Below, in pieces: positions 44,722-53,815 of a stretch of DNA of 64,000 bases. Under the pieces are notes generated by a model. The model saw only the letters and a program-made list of their open reading frames with translations, did not search any database and was not told the DNA's origin. A program made the translations under genes and the position numbers. The number at the start of each line of letters is the position of its first letter. Position 1 is the stretch's first letter. The DNA comes from Kroppenstedtia eburnea (GTDB taxonomy: Bacteria > Bacillota > Bacilli > Thermoactinomycetales > DSM-45169), in contig NZ_CP048103.1 of assembly GCF_013282215.1 (NCBI RefSeq), forward strand, positions 310,001 through 374,000, given 5' to 3'.

Positions 44722-45431
44722 AGATATTGGCCATCGATACCTCCACTCTGGTGTTGGGGGTGGCGGTCTTGGAAGAAGGTTCCCTGTTGGGCGAAGTGAC
44801 CACCAATCTCCGCAAAAACCATTCCGTTCGTTTGATGCCGACGATCGCCCGCTTGTTGGAAGAGCTGGAATTGAAGGTGGAGGATCTGGATGGGGTGGCA
44901 GTGGCGGCAGGGCCCGGTTCCTATACGGGCATCCGGATCGGTTTCACCACCGCCAAAACCATTGCATGGAGCAGACAGATCCCGTTGGTCCCCGTTTCCA
45001 GTTTGGCCGCTTTGGCCATGAACGGATACCGTTTTCCCGGAAAAGTCGTCCCTCTTTTTGATGCCCGACGCCATCGGGTCTACACCGGGCTGTTTCGGAG
45101 GGATGGGAGAGGGTTGATCCCGGTGAAAGAAGAACGGGTGACCGATTTTACAAAATGGCTGGAAGAGCTTCGGCAGGAGGGACCGCTCCTCTTTTTGGGA
45201 GAGGATGTCTCCGCGTTTCGGGAGGAGACGGTTCAGATCCTGGGTGGACAAGCGGAATTTGGCATGGGACGGGAAAATGCGGTGAGTGCCACCCATCTGG
45301 GGCAACTGGCCTGGGCCCGTCTTCAATCCGGAGAAAACGTGGAGGGCGCGGAAGCAGTCCCCAACTACTTGCAACTGACGGAAGCAGAGGCCAAATGGAT
45401 CCGGTCCCGGGAGAGAGGGGAACCGAGATGA
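44718..45431 (+). CDS. tsaB: t6A synthesis scaffold TsaB
   Basis: The 237-residue ASKHA-fold protein has LAIDTSTLVLGVAVLE at the start and VAAGPGSYTGIRIGFTTAK near 62-80. Those are TsaB/YdiC signatures, without the metal-binding histidines of TsaD. It dimerises with TsaD. Overlapping codons tie it to tsaE and rimI. Confidence 0.94.
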   Translation: MKILAIDTSTLVLGVAVLEEGSLLGEVTTNLRKNHSVRLMPTIARLLEELELKVEDLDGVAVAAGPGSYTGIRIGFTTAKTIAWSRQIPLVPVSSLAALAMNGYRFPGKVVPLFDARRHRVYTGLFRRDGRGLIPVKEERVTDFTKWLEELRQEGPLLFLGEDVSAFREETVQILGGQAEFGMGRENAVSATHLGQLAWARLQSGENVEGAEAVPNYLQLTEAEAKWIRSRERGEPR

Positions 45432-45922
45432 AGGAGCATCCGCAGGTGAAGTTCCGAACGATGGCCCCGGCTGACATCCCCGGGGTGCTCGCGGTGGAAC
45501 GGGCTTCTTTTTCGACTCCGTGGACGCGTCAAGCCTTTTACAATGAGTTGGTTCACAACCAGTTTGCCACTTATATCCTGGCAGTAACAAATGATGGGAT
45601 CATCGGTTACGGAGGAATGTGGCTGATCATGGACGAGGCACATATCACCAATATTGCGGTTCACCCGGATTGGCGGGGACAGGGGATCGGGGAGTCCATG
45701 TTCGATTATCTGATGGCTTTGGCCCATCTGTCCGGAGCGGAAAAGATGACCCTGGAAGTGAGGGTGTCCAACGAAATCGCCCAGAACCTCTACCGTAAAA
45801 AAGGGTTTCAGGCGACGGGAATCCGACCCCGCTATTACACGGACAATCAGGAAGATGCTCTTATCATGTGGGCGGAGTTGGGTGGTGAAGACGATGAAGA
45901 AATGTTGGGTGCTGGGCATTGA
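45428..45922 (+). CDS. rimI: Ribosomal-protein N-acetyltransferase RimI
   Basis: ATG 45428 overlaps the tsaB stop; 164 residues. The GNAT acetyl-CoA site is visible as [19 protein letters not shown] (about 72-90), and [18 protein letters not shown] is the RimI-typical motif. It acetylates N-termini of ribosomal or other proteins. The position between tsaB and tsaD is conserved with B. subtilis YdiD. Confidence 0.92.
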   Translation: MKEHPQVKFRTMAPADIPGVLAVERASFSTPWTRQAFYNELVHNQFATYILAVTNDGIIGYGGMWLIMDEAHITNIAVHPDWRGQGIGESMFDYLMALAHLSGAEKMTLEVRVSNEIAQNLYRKKGFQATGIRPRYYTDNQEDALIMWAELGGEDDEEMLGAGH

Positions 45923-46901
45923 AACCAGCTGTGACGAGACGGCAGCGGCGGTGGTGGAAAACGGAGACCGCCTTTGCTCCAATGTGATCTCCTCCCAGAT
46001 GCAAATTCACCGCCGGTTTGGCGGGGTGGTGCCGGAAGTCGCCTCCCGGCGCCATGTGGAACAGATCACCGTGATCCTGCAACAAGCCCTGGATGAAGCC
46101 GGGGTGCGGCAGGAGGAATTATCCGCCATCGCGGTTACCCAGGGGCCGGGCTTGGTCGGGGCACTTCTGATCGGAGTGGCAGCAGCCAAGGCTCTCTCCT
46201 TTGCCACCGGGGTTCCTCTGGTGGGTGTCCACCATATAGCGGGTCACATCTACGCCAACCACCTGGTGAAACCCCTGCGCTTTCCGCTGGTGGCCTTGGT
46301 CGTCTCCGGGGGTCACACGGAACTGATCCATATGCCGGAGCATAACCGGTTTGAGAGGTTGGGCCGGACACGGGATGATGCCGCCGGGGAAGCTTATGAC
46401 AAGGTGGCCCGGGTGTTGGGCCTGCCTTATCCGGGGGGACCCGAGATCGACCGTCTGGCCAAACAGGGAACACCGGTGATCGATTTTCCCCGTGCCTGGC
46501 TGGAGCCGGGCTCGTTGGATTTCAGTTTCAGCGGGCTCAAATCGGCAGTCATCAACTATCTGCACAATGCGGAGCAACGGGGGGAAAGGGTGGCGAAGGC
46601 CGACCTGGCTGCCAGTTTTCAGGAGGCGGTGGTGGAGGTGCTGACGGAAAAGGCGGTGCGTGCCGCCCGGAACAAAGGGGTGCATAACCTGGTGTTGGCA
46701 GGTGGGGTCTCCGCCAACTCCGCACTGAGGGGATCCTTGGCCGCCCGCTGTCAAAGAGAAGGAATTCATCTCTCCTCGCCCCCGTTGGAACTGTGTACAG
46801 ATAATGCTGCCATGATCGCCGCGGCGGGGACGTACCGTTTTTTGGACGGGGAACGGGCGGGATTGGAACTGAATGCTGAACCCAATTTGAAATTGGTGTA
46901 A
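45894..46901 (+). CDS. tsaD: tRNA N6-threonylcarbamoyladenosine transferase TsaD
   Basis: ATG 45894 lies inside the rimI 3' end, giving a 29-base overlap; 335 residues. [15 protein letters not shown] starts the ASKHA fold, and the metal ligands are the histidines in [13 protein letters not shown] (about 107-119). [13 protein letters not shown] is the nucleotide loop. It transfers the threonylcarbamoyl group to A37 of ANN-reading tRNAs. A terminator follows at once. Confidence 0.95.
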   Translation: MKKCWVLGIETSCDETAAAVVENGDRLCSNVISSQMQIHRRFGGVVPEVASRRHVEQITVILQQALDEAGVRQEELSAIAVTQGPGLVGALLIGVAAAKALSFATGVPLVGVHHIAGHIYANHLVKPLRFPLVALVVSGGHTELIHMPEHNRFERLGRTRDDAAGEAYDKVARVLGLPYPGGPEIDRLAKQGTPVIDFPRAWLEPGSLDFSFSGLKSAVINYLHNAEQRGERVAKADLAASFQEAVVEVLTEKAVRAARNKGVHNLVLAGGVSANSALRGSLAARCQREGIHLSSPPLELCTDNAAMIAAAGTYRFLDGERAGLELNAEPNLKLV

Positions 46902-46908
46902 AACCTGC

Positions 46909-46937
46909 AAACCGGCTGAAAACGCCGGTTTTTTTAT
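46909..46937 (+). terminator. Terminator of the tsa operon
   Basis: The AAACCGGC/GCCGGTTT stem is followed by a T run. Confidence 0.85.
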
Positions 46938-47151
46938 TTATCCACAACGGGGGAAGGCCGGGGGTGATCAAAAAGGGTTGGATTCATTGATAATCAACAG
47001 ATGATCCTGTTTTTCGGGCCGGTAACCCTTCGTTGCGGGCAGGATGTGGATAGAAAAGTCCTAGTACCTGTGGATAATGTGGATAAGTTGTTTGCACAAA
47101 CCAATTCCAAGGTTTCTCCTGTGGATAACAATGTGGATAAAATGTGGATGG
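46938..47151. promoter_or_regulatory. Cluster of seven DnaA-box-like sites
   Basis: TTATCCACA occurs once in plus orientation (46938-46946). TGTGGATAA occurs at 47069-47077, 47078-47086, 47120-47128 and 47132-47140 in the other orientation. One-mismatch TGTGGATAG (47045-47053) and two-mismatch TGTGGATGG (47143-47151) complete the cluster. Five sites match the consensus exactly. The cluster fills the gap between tsaD and the next gene. Confidence 0.85.
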
Positions 47152-47220
47152 ACGATCGGCGACATACTTCTTTTGGCCTGGGGAAGGATACGGAGAGAGT
47201 CAGAGAAACGGGGGTTGAAG

Positions 47221-49449
47221 GTGAAGGTCAAAAAGACAATATGGTTCTCTCTCTGTCTGATCTTGTGGCTCGTCGGCATCCGGGAAGGGATTTGTGCCCC
47301 GCAGTCGGATGCCCTCCTTCAACAGGTTTGGTGGTTCAATGTTCCCGGTCTCAGTTTGCAGGATCTTCGCACCCCGGGGCAGCCACACCTGAACTGGATG
47401 ATGGAGCATGCTTCAGTGGGTGCCATGAATATGAAGACAGGAGGCAAAGAGACTCTCTCCAACAGTTATGCCACTTTGGGGGCGGGTACCCGGGCGGTGG
47501 CACCGGCCGATGAAGGGTTTTATGATCCTGATGAACCGGTGGTGGATAGCGGCGGTGTGGAAAGTACATCCGCCGGAATCCTCTACACCCGACGCATGGG
47601 GGAAGAGGCCCCGGCGGGGTCGGTTGTTTACCCCGGCATTATGAAGTACAAGGCGGAAAATGAAAAGATTCATTTTACCGTCAAGCCCGGTGCATTGGGA
47701 GAGGCTCTTCACCGCAAGGGGTTGTCCACCCTGGTGCTGGGCAATCTGGATGAAGGAAACAAACCGGTTCGCTATGCGCCATTGTTGACGATGAACAGCC
47801 GGGGGATCACAACCGAGGGATCCGTGGGCAAGGAGATGCTGGCTTCCGACCCGAAGAGGCCCTACGGTGTGAAAAGCCATTATCGACGAATCGGGGATCG
47901 GCTCTTTTCCTGGAAAAAACCGGGCCTCGCAGTGGTTGATCTCGGGGATCTGTACCGTCTGGAAAAGTTCGGTGAGACCATGTCTCCGCCGGTGCGGCAG
48001 ACGATGCGTCATCAAATCCTCGCTGAGCTGGATGCCTTTCTGGGCGAGGTGTTGAGCCGGGCGGGGGAGAATCGGTTGGTGATGGTCACCTCCACCGGCC
48101 GCGGATTGCCGGAGGAAGAAGGGTTGTTTCCCGTTCTCATGTATCAACCCTCGGAAAAACAGCCCGGGCTGCTCACCTCATCCACGACCCGCCGGACCGG
48201 GGTGATCAGCAATATCGATCTGGCCCCCACCCTGTTGGATCGAATGGGGGTGGAGATTCCCGGGGAGATGTTGGGCAGACCGACCACAGCGGTGACCGGA
48301 AACAACGGGATGTTCTGGAGTACGGTGGACCGGGTGGAGTCGATCTATCGTTTGCGACCGTCGGTTCTCTATTCTTATATTTTGATTCAGATCCTGGTGT
48401 TGGTTACCGGACTCACGCTGATTTTGAAAAACGGTCGGGGAAGAGGTTGGATGGAATCGGTTTTATTGGCGGTGATGTTGACCCCGTTTCTGTTTCTGAT
48501 TCTTTCCGATGTGACTGCCGGCTCCTGGTGGATGGTCTCAGGGACGTTGGTCTTGACGGGATTGGCATTTTCCAAGGTGCTCACCCGGGCGTCCACTCTT
48601 CCCCTGCTGTTTTGGGCGGGCTTGCTCGGCTTTTTGCCGGTGGTGGTGGATGGCTTGCTGGGAGGGCCGTTAATCCGGCACTCTTTCCTCGGGTACGATC
48701 CCATCAAAGGGGCCCGCTACTATGGAGTGGGCAACGAATATATGGGAGTGGTTCTCGGATCTTCCATTCTCGCTTGTGCAGCCTGGTTGGAGCGTCGTCC
48801 CACTCTTTCCCGCCGGGTGCGTCTGGGTGTGGGGTTGTTTTTTTTCGCCTTGCTGGTCTTTTTTGCGGCCCCGTTTTGGGGAACCAATGCCGGAGGTGCG
48901 CTGGCCTCCGCCGTCGGTTTCGGCGTGGCATATCTCCGGTTTTTCAAGGCAAAGTGGAGCCGGGGGGCCGCTTTAAAAATGGCGGGCATGGCGGCGATCG
49001 GCATGTTGACGTTGGTGGTGTTGAACCTCTGGTTTCCCGTGGAATCCCCCTCCCATATCGGGAAAGCCCTCACGGATCTTCAGGGGGGAAACTTTGAAGA
49101 AATCGTTCAGATCATCAACCGGAAATTGGAGATGAATCTGAAACTGATCCGCTTCTCCTCCTGGGGGAAAGTCTTTTTGTTGTCCCTGCTGGCGATGGCG
49201 GTGCTCGCTTTCCGGCCCGCCGGTGGATTGAAGATGTTGACCCGGCGCTACCCCCAGCTGTTTAACGGCTTTACGGCAATTTTGGCGGGGTCGCTGGCGG
49301 CACTCGCTTTCAATGACTCCGGAATCGTATCTGCCGCCACCGCCATCGTATATGTGGTCATGCCGGTCATGATCATTGGCATCCGGGAATGGACCGGGGG
49401 CAGAGACCGGGTGGGGAGGGTGGCTCATCCCGAAAAAGGCCGTTCCTGA
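47221..49449 (+). CDS. Membrane protein with extracytoplasmic alkaline-phosphatase-like domain
   Basis: I start at GTG 47221 after GGGGG; 742 residues. A signal-anchor (about 5-25) leads to an outer domain (about 28-380) whose end GVISNIDLAPTLLDRMGVEIPGEMLG has the pattern of alkaline-phosphatase/phosphoglyceromutase superfamily proteins. About nine to ten membrane helices follow (from about 383). The catalytic metal ligands are not all identifiable, so activity is uncertain. Its start region contains the DnaA-box cluster, which may control it. I know no characterised homologue. Confidence 0.65.
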   Translation: MKVKKTIWFSLCLILWLVGIREGICAPQSDALLQQVWWFNVPGLSLQDLRTPGQPHLNWMMEHASVGAMNMKTGGKETLSNSYATLGAGTRAVAPADEGFYDPDEPVVDSGGVESTSAGILYTRRMGEEAPAGSVVYPGIMKYKAENEKIHFTVKPGALGEALHRKGLSTLVLGNLDEGNKPVRYAPLLTMNSRGITTEGSVGKEMLASDPKRPYGVKSHYRRIGDRLFSWKKPGLAVVDLGDLYRLEKFGETMSPPVRQTMRHQILAELDAFLGEVLSRAGENRLVMVTSTGRGLPEEEGLFPVLMYQPSEKQPGLLTSSTTRRTGVISNIDLAPTLLDRMGVEIPGEMLGRPTTAVTGNNGMFWSTVDRVESIYRLRPSVLYSYILIQILVLVTGLTLILKNGRGRGWMESVLLAVMLTPFLFLILSDVTAGSWWMVSGTLVLTGLAFSKVLTRASTLPLLFWAGLLGFLPVVVDGLLGGPLIRHSFLGYDPIKGARYYGVGNEYMGVVLGSSILACAAWLERRPTLSRRVRLGVGLFFFALLVFFAAPFWGTNAGGALASAVGFGVAYLRFFKAKWSRGAALKMAGMAAIGMLTLVVLNLWFPVESPSHIGKALTDLQGGNFEEIVQIINRKLEMNLKLIRFSSWGKVFLLSLLAMAVLAFRPAGGLKMLTRRYPQLFNGFTAILAGSLAALAFNDSGIVSAATAIVYVVMPVMIIGIREWTGGRDRVGRVAHPEKGRS

Positions 49450-49456
49450 AATGAAG

Positions 49457-49489
49457 AAAAAACGGGCAAATGCCTTTGCCCGTTTTTTT
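49457..49489. terminator. Bidirectional terminator
   Basis: The AAAAACGGGCAAA/TTTGCCCGTTTTT stem has a TGCC loop. Confidence 0.88.
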
Positions 49490-49499
49490 CCCATGGTAA

Positions 49500-49764
49500 C
49501 AGGGCTGTTGATTCATCAGAAAATGGGCGGTGGAAGGGAGTCGTGTGCTGCCAACGCGAGACCGGGAGCGAAGTGAACTAGGGCGTGTCTGATAAATCTT
49601 TATCTGGGGCCGGGCCGGTCGGGATGGGGTTTCACATGTCCTTCCGTTGTTCTGACGAGCCAAAGTCACTCCATGTGAAACCCAACCCTCCCTCTGTTAC
49701 TCTCACAACGTCTTACATTCCACGGAAAATTGAATTACCTGCCACGCTCTAATCAACACGCCTG
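49500..49764. repeat. MITE-like repeat, type-3 ends, with target duplication and nested type-2 part (copy H)
   Basis: The ends CAGGGCTGTTGATT and (reverse complement) CAGGCGTGTTGATTAG are flanked by CATGGTAA on both sides (49492-49499 and 49766-49773). Inside, from CTAGGGCGTGTCTGATAAA at 49578, lies a minus-oriented type-2 element with the GGGTTTCACAT hairpin; its far end (GAATTACC) is fused to the type-3 end. The element begins about ten bases after a terminator. Confidence 0.85.
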
Positions 49765-49781
49765 TCATGGTAACTTTTGTT

Positions 49782-49811
49782 TTGGAAAATTCGACAAACC
49801 CGGTGTAGAAT
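49782..49811 (+). promoter_or_regulatory. Promoter of the pxp operon
   Basis: TTGGAA and TAGAAT are separated by 18 bases, about 75 bases before pxpB. Confidence 0.5.
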
Positions 49812-49884
49812 AGTTTTTGACTGGGGCAGGAACGAGGGATCGTTGGGAATCAAGCCCTTCGATGGGGAGAGGGGGAGGAGGGTT

Positions 49885-50628
49885 TTGGCGATCAAAATCC
49901 AACCGGTGGGGGATGGCGGGCTTCGGATCGGTTTTGGAGAGAGGATAGATCCGGAGATCAACCGGGAAATACGAAGTTTTGTCAATGAACTGGAACGCAA
50001 CCCGATTCCCGGGGTGGTGGAGTGGGTTCCCACCTATTGTGCCGTGACGGTTTACTACCAACCTCACCGGATTCGTTTTCGGGAATTGTGTCAGCAGCTG
50101 GAGGCGATTGGGAAGAGAAGAGTGCCGGTGACGGAGGAAGATGCGCGGGTGGTGGAGCTGCCTGTGGTTTACGGAGGGGAGTATGGACCTGATCTGGAGA
50201 GTGTGGCACGGAAGAACGGCCTCTCTCCCCAAGAAGTGATCCGGCTCCACTCTGATCCCTCCTATCGGGTTTATATGTTGGGGTTTGTTCCCGGATTTCC
50301 CTATCTGGGGGGGATGTCGGAGAGGATTGCCACTCCGCGTTTAAAGGACCCCCGCCCCCGGATTCCGGCAGGCTCCGTGGGGATTGCCGGCTCCCAGACC
50401 GGAGTCTACCCATTGGAAACCCCTGGGGGGTGGCGGATCATCGGAAGAACGCCGGTCCGCCTGTACGATCCGGACCGGAATCCGCCGGTTTTGTTGCGGG
50501 CGGGGGATTTGGTTCGGTTCCGACCGATCCCCGTGGAAACATACCGGGAGATGGAGGTGAAGGGCTGTGAAGGAGTTGAACCGGCTGCAGCCGTCTGCGA
50601 CGGAATGGACCGTCGATCTGAACAGTGA
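49885..50628 (+). CDS. pxpB: 5-oxoprolinase subunit B
   Basis: The protein starts at TTG 49885 directly after GGAGGAGGG; 247 residues. The YMLGFVPGFPYLGGM, PAGSVGIAGSQTGVYP and GGWRIIGRTP motifs define the KipI/PxpB family. With PxpA and PxpC it hydrolyses 5-oxoproline to glutamate using ATP. In B. subtilis the homologue KipI also inhibits the sporulation kinase KinA. Its 3' end overlaps pxpA by 62 bases, longer than needed for coupling. Confidence 0.92.
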   Translation: MAIKIQPVGDGGLRIGFGERIDPEINREIRSFVNELERNPIPGVVEWVPTYCAVTVYYQPHRIRFRELCQQLEAIGKRRVPVTEEDARVVELPVVYGGEYGPDLESVARKNGLSPQEVIRLHSDPSYRVYMLGFVPGFPYLGGMSERIATPRLKDPRPRIPAGSVGIAGSQTGVYPLETPGGWRIIGRTPVRLYDPDRNPPVLLRAGDLVRFRPIPVETYREMEVKGCEGVEPAAAVCDGMDRRSEQ

Positions 50629-51367
50629 TCTGGGAGAAAGCTTTGGCCACTATGTCATGGGACAGGATGAGGCGATTTTGCATCATGTCACCTCAGCCAA
50701 CATCGCCTGTGGATTCCACGGGGGAGATCACAATGTGATGCGACGGACGGTCCGGCTGGCGGTGGAACAGGGAGTCGCCCTGGGAGCCCATCCCGGTCTG
50801 CCGGACTTGCTCGGATTTGGGCGCCGATCGATGGCGGTCGAACCGGAGGATGTGTTCAATATGACGGTTTACCAGGTGGGTGCCTTGCAAAGTTTCGCCG
50901 CTCTGGAGGGAAAGCGGTTGCAACATGTAAAACCCCATGGGGCCCTCTACAATATGGCAGGCAAGGAACCTGCGGTGGCCCAGGCGATTGCCGAGGCGGT
51001 GGCCGCAGTGGACAAGGGGCTGATCCTCTTCGGCCTGGCGGGAAGCCAATTGGTGAAAGCGGGGGAAAAGGCAGGGCTCCGGGTGGCACGGGAGGTGTTT
51101 GCCGACCGGACGGTTCAAGCCGATGGGAGCCTGACTCCCCGGAACCGTCCCGGAGCCTGTATCGAGGATCCGGAGCAGGCAGTCCGCCGGGTGGTCCGAA
51201 TGGTGAAGGAAGGAAAAGTGACGGCGGTGGACGGGACAGAGGTGGATATTGAGGCGGACACGGTCTGTGTCCACGGGGATGATCCCCGGGCTCTGGCCTT
51301 TGCGAAAGGGTTGCGCAAGGGACTGGAGGAACAGGGAATCCGGGTCCGCAGGATCGGAGAGAGATGA
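50567..51367 (+). CDS. pxpA: 5-oxoprolinase subunit A
   Basis: The protein starts at GTG 50567 after GGAGG; 266 residues. VDLNSDLGESFG, IACGFHGGDH and AHPGLPDLLGFGRR are the LamB/YcsF signatures with likely metal or substrate residues. It is part of the PxpABC complex that recycles the pyroglutamate formed by glutamine damage. It is followed by pxpC after four bases. Confidence 0.94.
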   Translation: MKELNRLQPSATEWTVDLNSDLGESFGHYVMGQDEAILHHVTSANIACGFHGGDHNVMRRTVRLAVEQGVALGAHPGLPDLLGFGRRSMAVEPEDVFNMTVYQVGALQSFAALEGKRLQHVKPHGALYNMAGKEPAVAQAIAEAVAAVDKGLILFGLAGSQLVKAGEKAGLRVAREVFADRTVQADGSLTPRNRPGACIEDPEQAVRRVVRMVKEGKVTAVDGTEVDIEADTVCVHGDDPRALAFAKGLRKGLEEQGIRVRRIGER

Positions 51368-51371
51368 TCCC

Positions 51372-52319
51372 ATGATCACAGTGATAAAACCGGGCTTGCT
51401 GACCACGGTTCAGGATCTGGGACGGACGGGTTATCAGCAGTACGGCATGGTGGTGGCGGGAGCGATGGATTCCTACTCCCTCCAGGTGGGAAACTTGTTG
51501 GTGGGCAATCGGCGCGGCGAGGCGGGATTGGAGATTACCTGGTTGGGCCCGGTCCTACGCTTTGAGGAGGAGGCGGTGATTGCTCTGACCGGCGCGGATC
51601 TGGGCCCCCTCCTGGACGGAAAGCCGGTGCCTCTCTGGAAAAGCATCTCCATCGGGAAAGGACAGGAGTTGCGATTTAAGGGACCGGTGGCAGGGATGCG
51701 CACCTATCTCTGTGTTGCGGGAGGGATCCGGGTTCCCACCGTGATGGGAAGCCGATCCACCTATCTCAAAGGGCGGATCGGGGGAGTTCACGGGCGGGCC
51801 TTGCAATCCGGGGATGTCCTGGAGACAGGGCGGTCCCCGCAGCCCGCCGACAGGGTCGGCCGCCAACCGGCCCCTTCCATGCGTCCCCGCTATGGGAAGG
51901 ACATCCGGTTGCGTGTCATTCCCGGTCCCCAGGCAGAAGCGTTTACGGAAGAGGGGATCCATACTTTCTATCATGCTGATTTTGAAGTGACTTCCCGGTC
52001 GGATCGGATGGGTTACCGTCTGGATGGCCCGGTCATCGGCCACCGCGCCGGTGCCGATATCATCTCCGACGCCATCGCCCCCGGGGCGGTTCAGATTCCG
52101 GCGGAAGGGCGCCCCATCATCCTGATGGCGGATCGGCAGACCACCGGGGGATACACCAAAATCGCTACAGTGATCTCCGTCGATCTGCCCCGCTTGGCCC
52201 AGGCAGGTCCGGGAACCCGCATCACATTTCACGAGGTGGGTGTGGATGAAGCCCAGGAGCTGGCGGTGGAGCAGGAAAGTCTGTTGAAGATCCTGGAGCT
52301 CGGAATCCGGTCAAAGTGA
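51372..52319 (+). CDS. pxpC: 5-oxoprolinase subunit C
   Basis: ATG 51372 follows GGAGAGAG; 315 residues. [23 protein letters not shown] at the start and [15 protein letters not shown] near the end are typical of PxpC/KipA (biotin-dependent carboxylase-like fold). It completes the pxpBAC operon. The next gene starts ten bases on. Confidence 0.93.
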   Translation: MITVIKPGLLTTVQDLGRTGYQQYGMVVAGAMDSYSLQVGNLLVGNRRGEAGLEITWLGPVLRFEEEAVIALTGADLGPLLDGKPVPLWKSISIGKGQELRFKGPVAGMRTYLCVAGGIRVPTVMGSRSTYLKGRIGGVHGRALQSGDVLETGRSPQPADRVGRQPAPSMRPRYGKDIRLRVIPGPQAEAFTEEGIHTFYHADFEVTSRSDRMGYRLDGPVIGHRAGADIISDAIAPGAVQIPAEGRPIILMADRQTTGGYTKIATVISVDLPRLAQAGPGTRITFHEVGVDEAQELAVEQESLLKILELGIRSK

Positions 52320-52329
52320 GGGATATCTG

Positions 52330-53109
52330 ATGAACAAGGAAAGCATGGAAGACGTGCGAAACGCGATTCGCACCGGTGGCTGGGAGGGGCCCACCGCCGG
52401 ACTGGCCCCCGGGTTTGTCCAGGCCAATCTGGTGATTCTCCCCCAATCCCAGGCCGCCGACTTTTTACTCTTTTGCACCCGCAACCCCAAGCCTTGTCCG
52501 CTGTTGGAAGTGACGGACCCGGGGGATCCGGTTCCGCGGAAAACGGCGCCGGGGGCCGATCTGCGGACGGATCTTCCCCGTTACCGGGTCTGGCGTCACG
52601 GGGAGTTGGTGGAAGAGCGGAGGGAGATCCGTGATCTCTGGCGGGAAGATGCAGTCGCCTTCCTGGTGGGATGCAGTTTTTCCTTTGAATCCATTCTGTT
52701 GCGGAGCGGGGTGCCCGTTCGTCATATCGAAGAGGGGAGAAATGTACCCATGTACCGCACTTCCATCCCCTGTGAACCGGCGGGCTCCTTCCATGGGAAT
52801 CTGGTGGTCAGCATGCGTCCCCTCCCTCCCCGGGAGGCAATCCGTGCCGTGGAGATCACCTCCCGCTATCCACAGGTCCACGGGGCGCCGGTACATCTGG
52901 GGGATCCCGCCGGGATCGGCATCGGGGATCTGAACCGGCCGGATTACGGAGACGCGGTCACGGTCCGGCCGGGGGAACTCCCCGTCTTCTGGGCCTGCGG
53001 CGTCACCCCCCAGGCAGTGGCCGTTGCCAGCCGTCCCGAGTGGATGATCACCCACGCGCCGGGACATATGTTGATCACCGACATGAAAGAGAGTGAACTG
53101 GTGAACTAG
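52330..53109 (+). CDS. YcsI-like D-glutamate cyclase family protein (DUF1445)
   Basis: The 259-residue protein has [25 protein letters not shown] and FWACGVTPQ, the signatures of the YcsI/DUF1445 family, some members of which are described as D-glutamate cyclases giving 5-oxoproline. Its place behind pxpBAC, as in the B. subtilis ycsF-kip region, suggests it supplies or handles 5-oxoproline. Its TAG stop is made of bases that also belong to the CTAGAAGC end of repeat I. Confidence 0.88.
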   Translation: MNKESMEDVRNAIRTGGWEGPTAGLAPGFVQANLVILPQSQAADFLLFCTRNPKPCPLLEVTDPGDPVPRKTAPGADLRTDLPRYRVWRHGELVEERREIRDLWREDAVAFLVGCSFSFESILLRSGVPVRHIEEGRNVPMYRTSIPCEPAGSFHGNLVVSMRPLPPREAIRAVEITSRYPQVHGAPVHLGDPAGIGIGDLNRPDYGDAVTVRPGELPVFWACGVTPQAVAVASRPEWMITHAPGHMLITDMKESELVN

Positions 53110-53268
53110 AAGCGTTGTGATTTAGTGCATTCTTGGACGGTCGGGATGGGTTTCACATGTCGTTCCGTTGTTCTTACGAGCCAAAGTCACTCCATGTGAA
53201 ACCCAACCCTCCCTCTGTTACTCCAAACATCTCACATTCCACGACTTGAACTGACCTGCCGCACCCTA
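53106..53268 (-). repeat. Mosaic dispersed repeat (copy I)
   Basis: It begins with an inverted type-1 end CTAGAAGCGTTGTGATTTA, has the hairpin, and ends with an inverted type-2-like end (TGACCTGCCGCACCCTAA). The left edge overlaps the stop of the YcsI-like gene and the right edge forms part of the following terminator. Confidence 0.7.
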
Positions 53269-53306
53269 AAAAACACCTCCGCAAGGGGGTGTTTTTTAGG
53301 GTGCGG
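53259..53306. terminator. Long bidirectional terminator partly built from a repeat end
   Basis: CCGCACCCTAAAAAACACC pairs perfectly over 19 bp with its complement, with a GCAA loop; A and T runs on both arms allow termination both ways. Confidence 0.8.
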
Positions 53307-53308
53307 TC

Positions 53309-53779
53309 TTATTGTTCGACGATCGTCAGCGTCCCTTCCGCCAGCAAATCTTCCCCCCGGAGGACTTGGATCTTGTATTTGCCGGGGTCGTAGAAGCCAT
53401 GGAAATCGTTGTTACTGGTGAATTCCAATTTCAGACCTTTCCAGGATGGATCCAACTCATCCGTAGTGAATTCTTCGATCAATTTCTCCCCGGGTTGTTT
53501 CAGGACTTTGATCTTTAGGATTTTCGTATCCAGTTTCTGGCCTTTTGGAAGTTTGAAAGAGAGTGAGATATCCTCATCATCTCCAAAATGACTGCGGGTT
53601 TTGATCAAGCCTTTGATGCTGTCGTCCTCGGGATAATCCCCGAAGGTGATCTTGGCCACCTTGGGTTCCTTGGGCTTGTCCGCCTCCGCCTTCCCTTTGC
53701 TCTCCTCTGTGAGCAGGCCGCATCCGGTGCCCAAGACCGCCATGCTGAGGAGCAGAAGGATGGCCAGGGTTCGTTTCAT
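53309..53779 (-). CDS. Small lipoprotein, unknown role
   Basis: ATG 53779 (or TTG 53782) follows AGGAGG; about 156 residues. The lipobox LGTGC (Cys near 20) is followed by a charged linker rich in Lys and Glu and a strand-rich domain ending in a Gly/Lys-containing immunoglobulin-like repeat (FYDPGKYKIQVLRGEDLLAEG). It lies 37 bases behind the VWA lipoprotein gene and probably shares its transcript. Confidence 0.75.
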   Translation of the reverse strand: MKRTLAILLLLSMAVLGTGCGLLTEESKGKAEADKPKEPKVAKITFGDYPEDDSIKGLIKTRSHFGDDEDISLSFKLPKGQKLDTKILKIKVLKQPGEKLIEEFTTDELDPSWKGLKLEFTSNNDFHGFYDPGKYKIQVLRGEDLLAEGTLTIVEQ

Positions 53780-53815
53780 CAAAGGGATAACCTCCTCTGT
53801 TTCTGGGTTGTGTCC

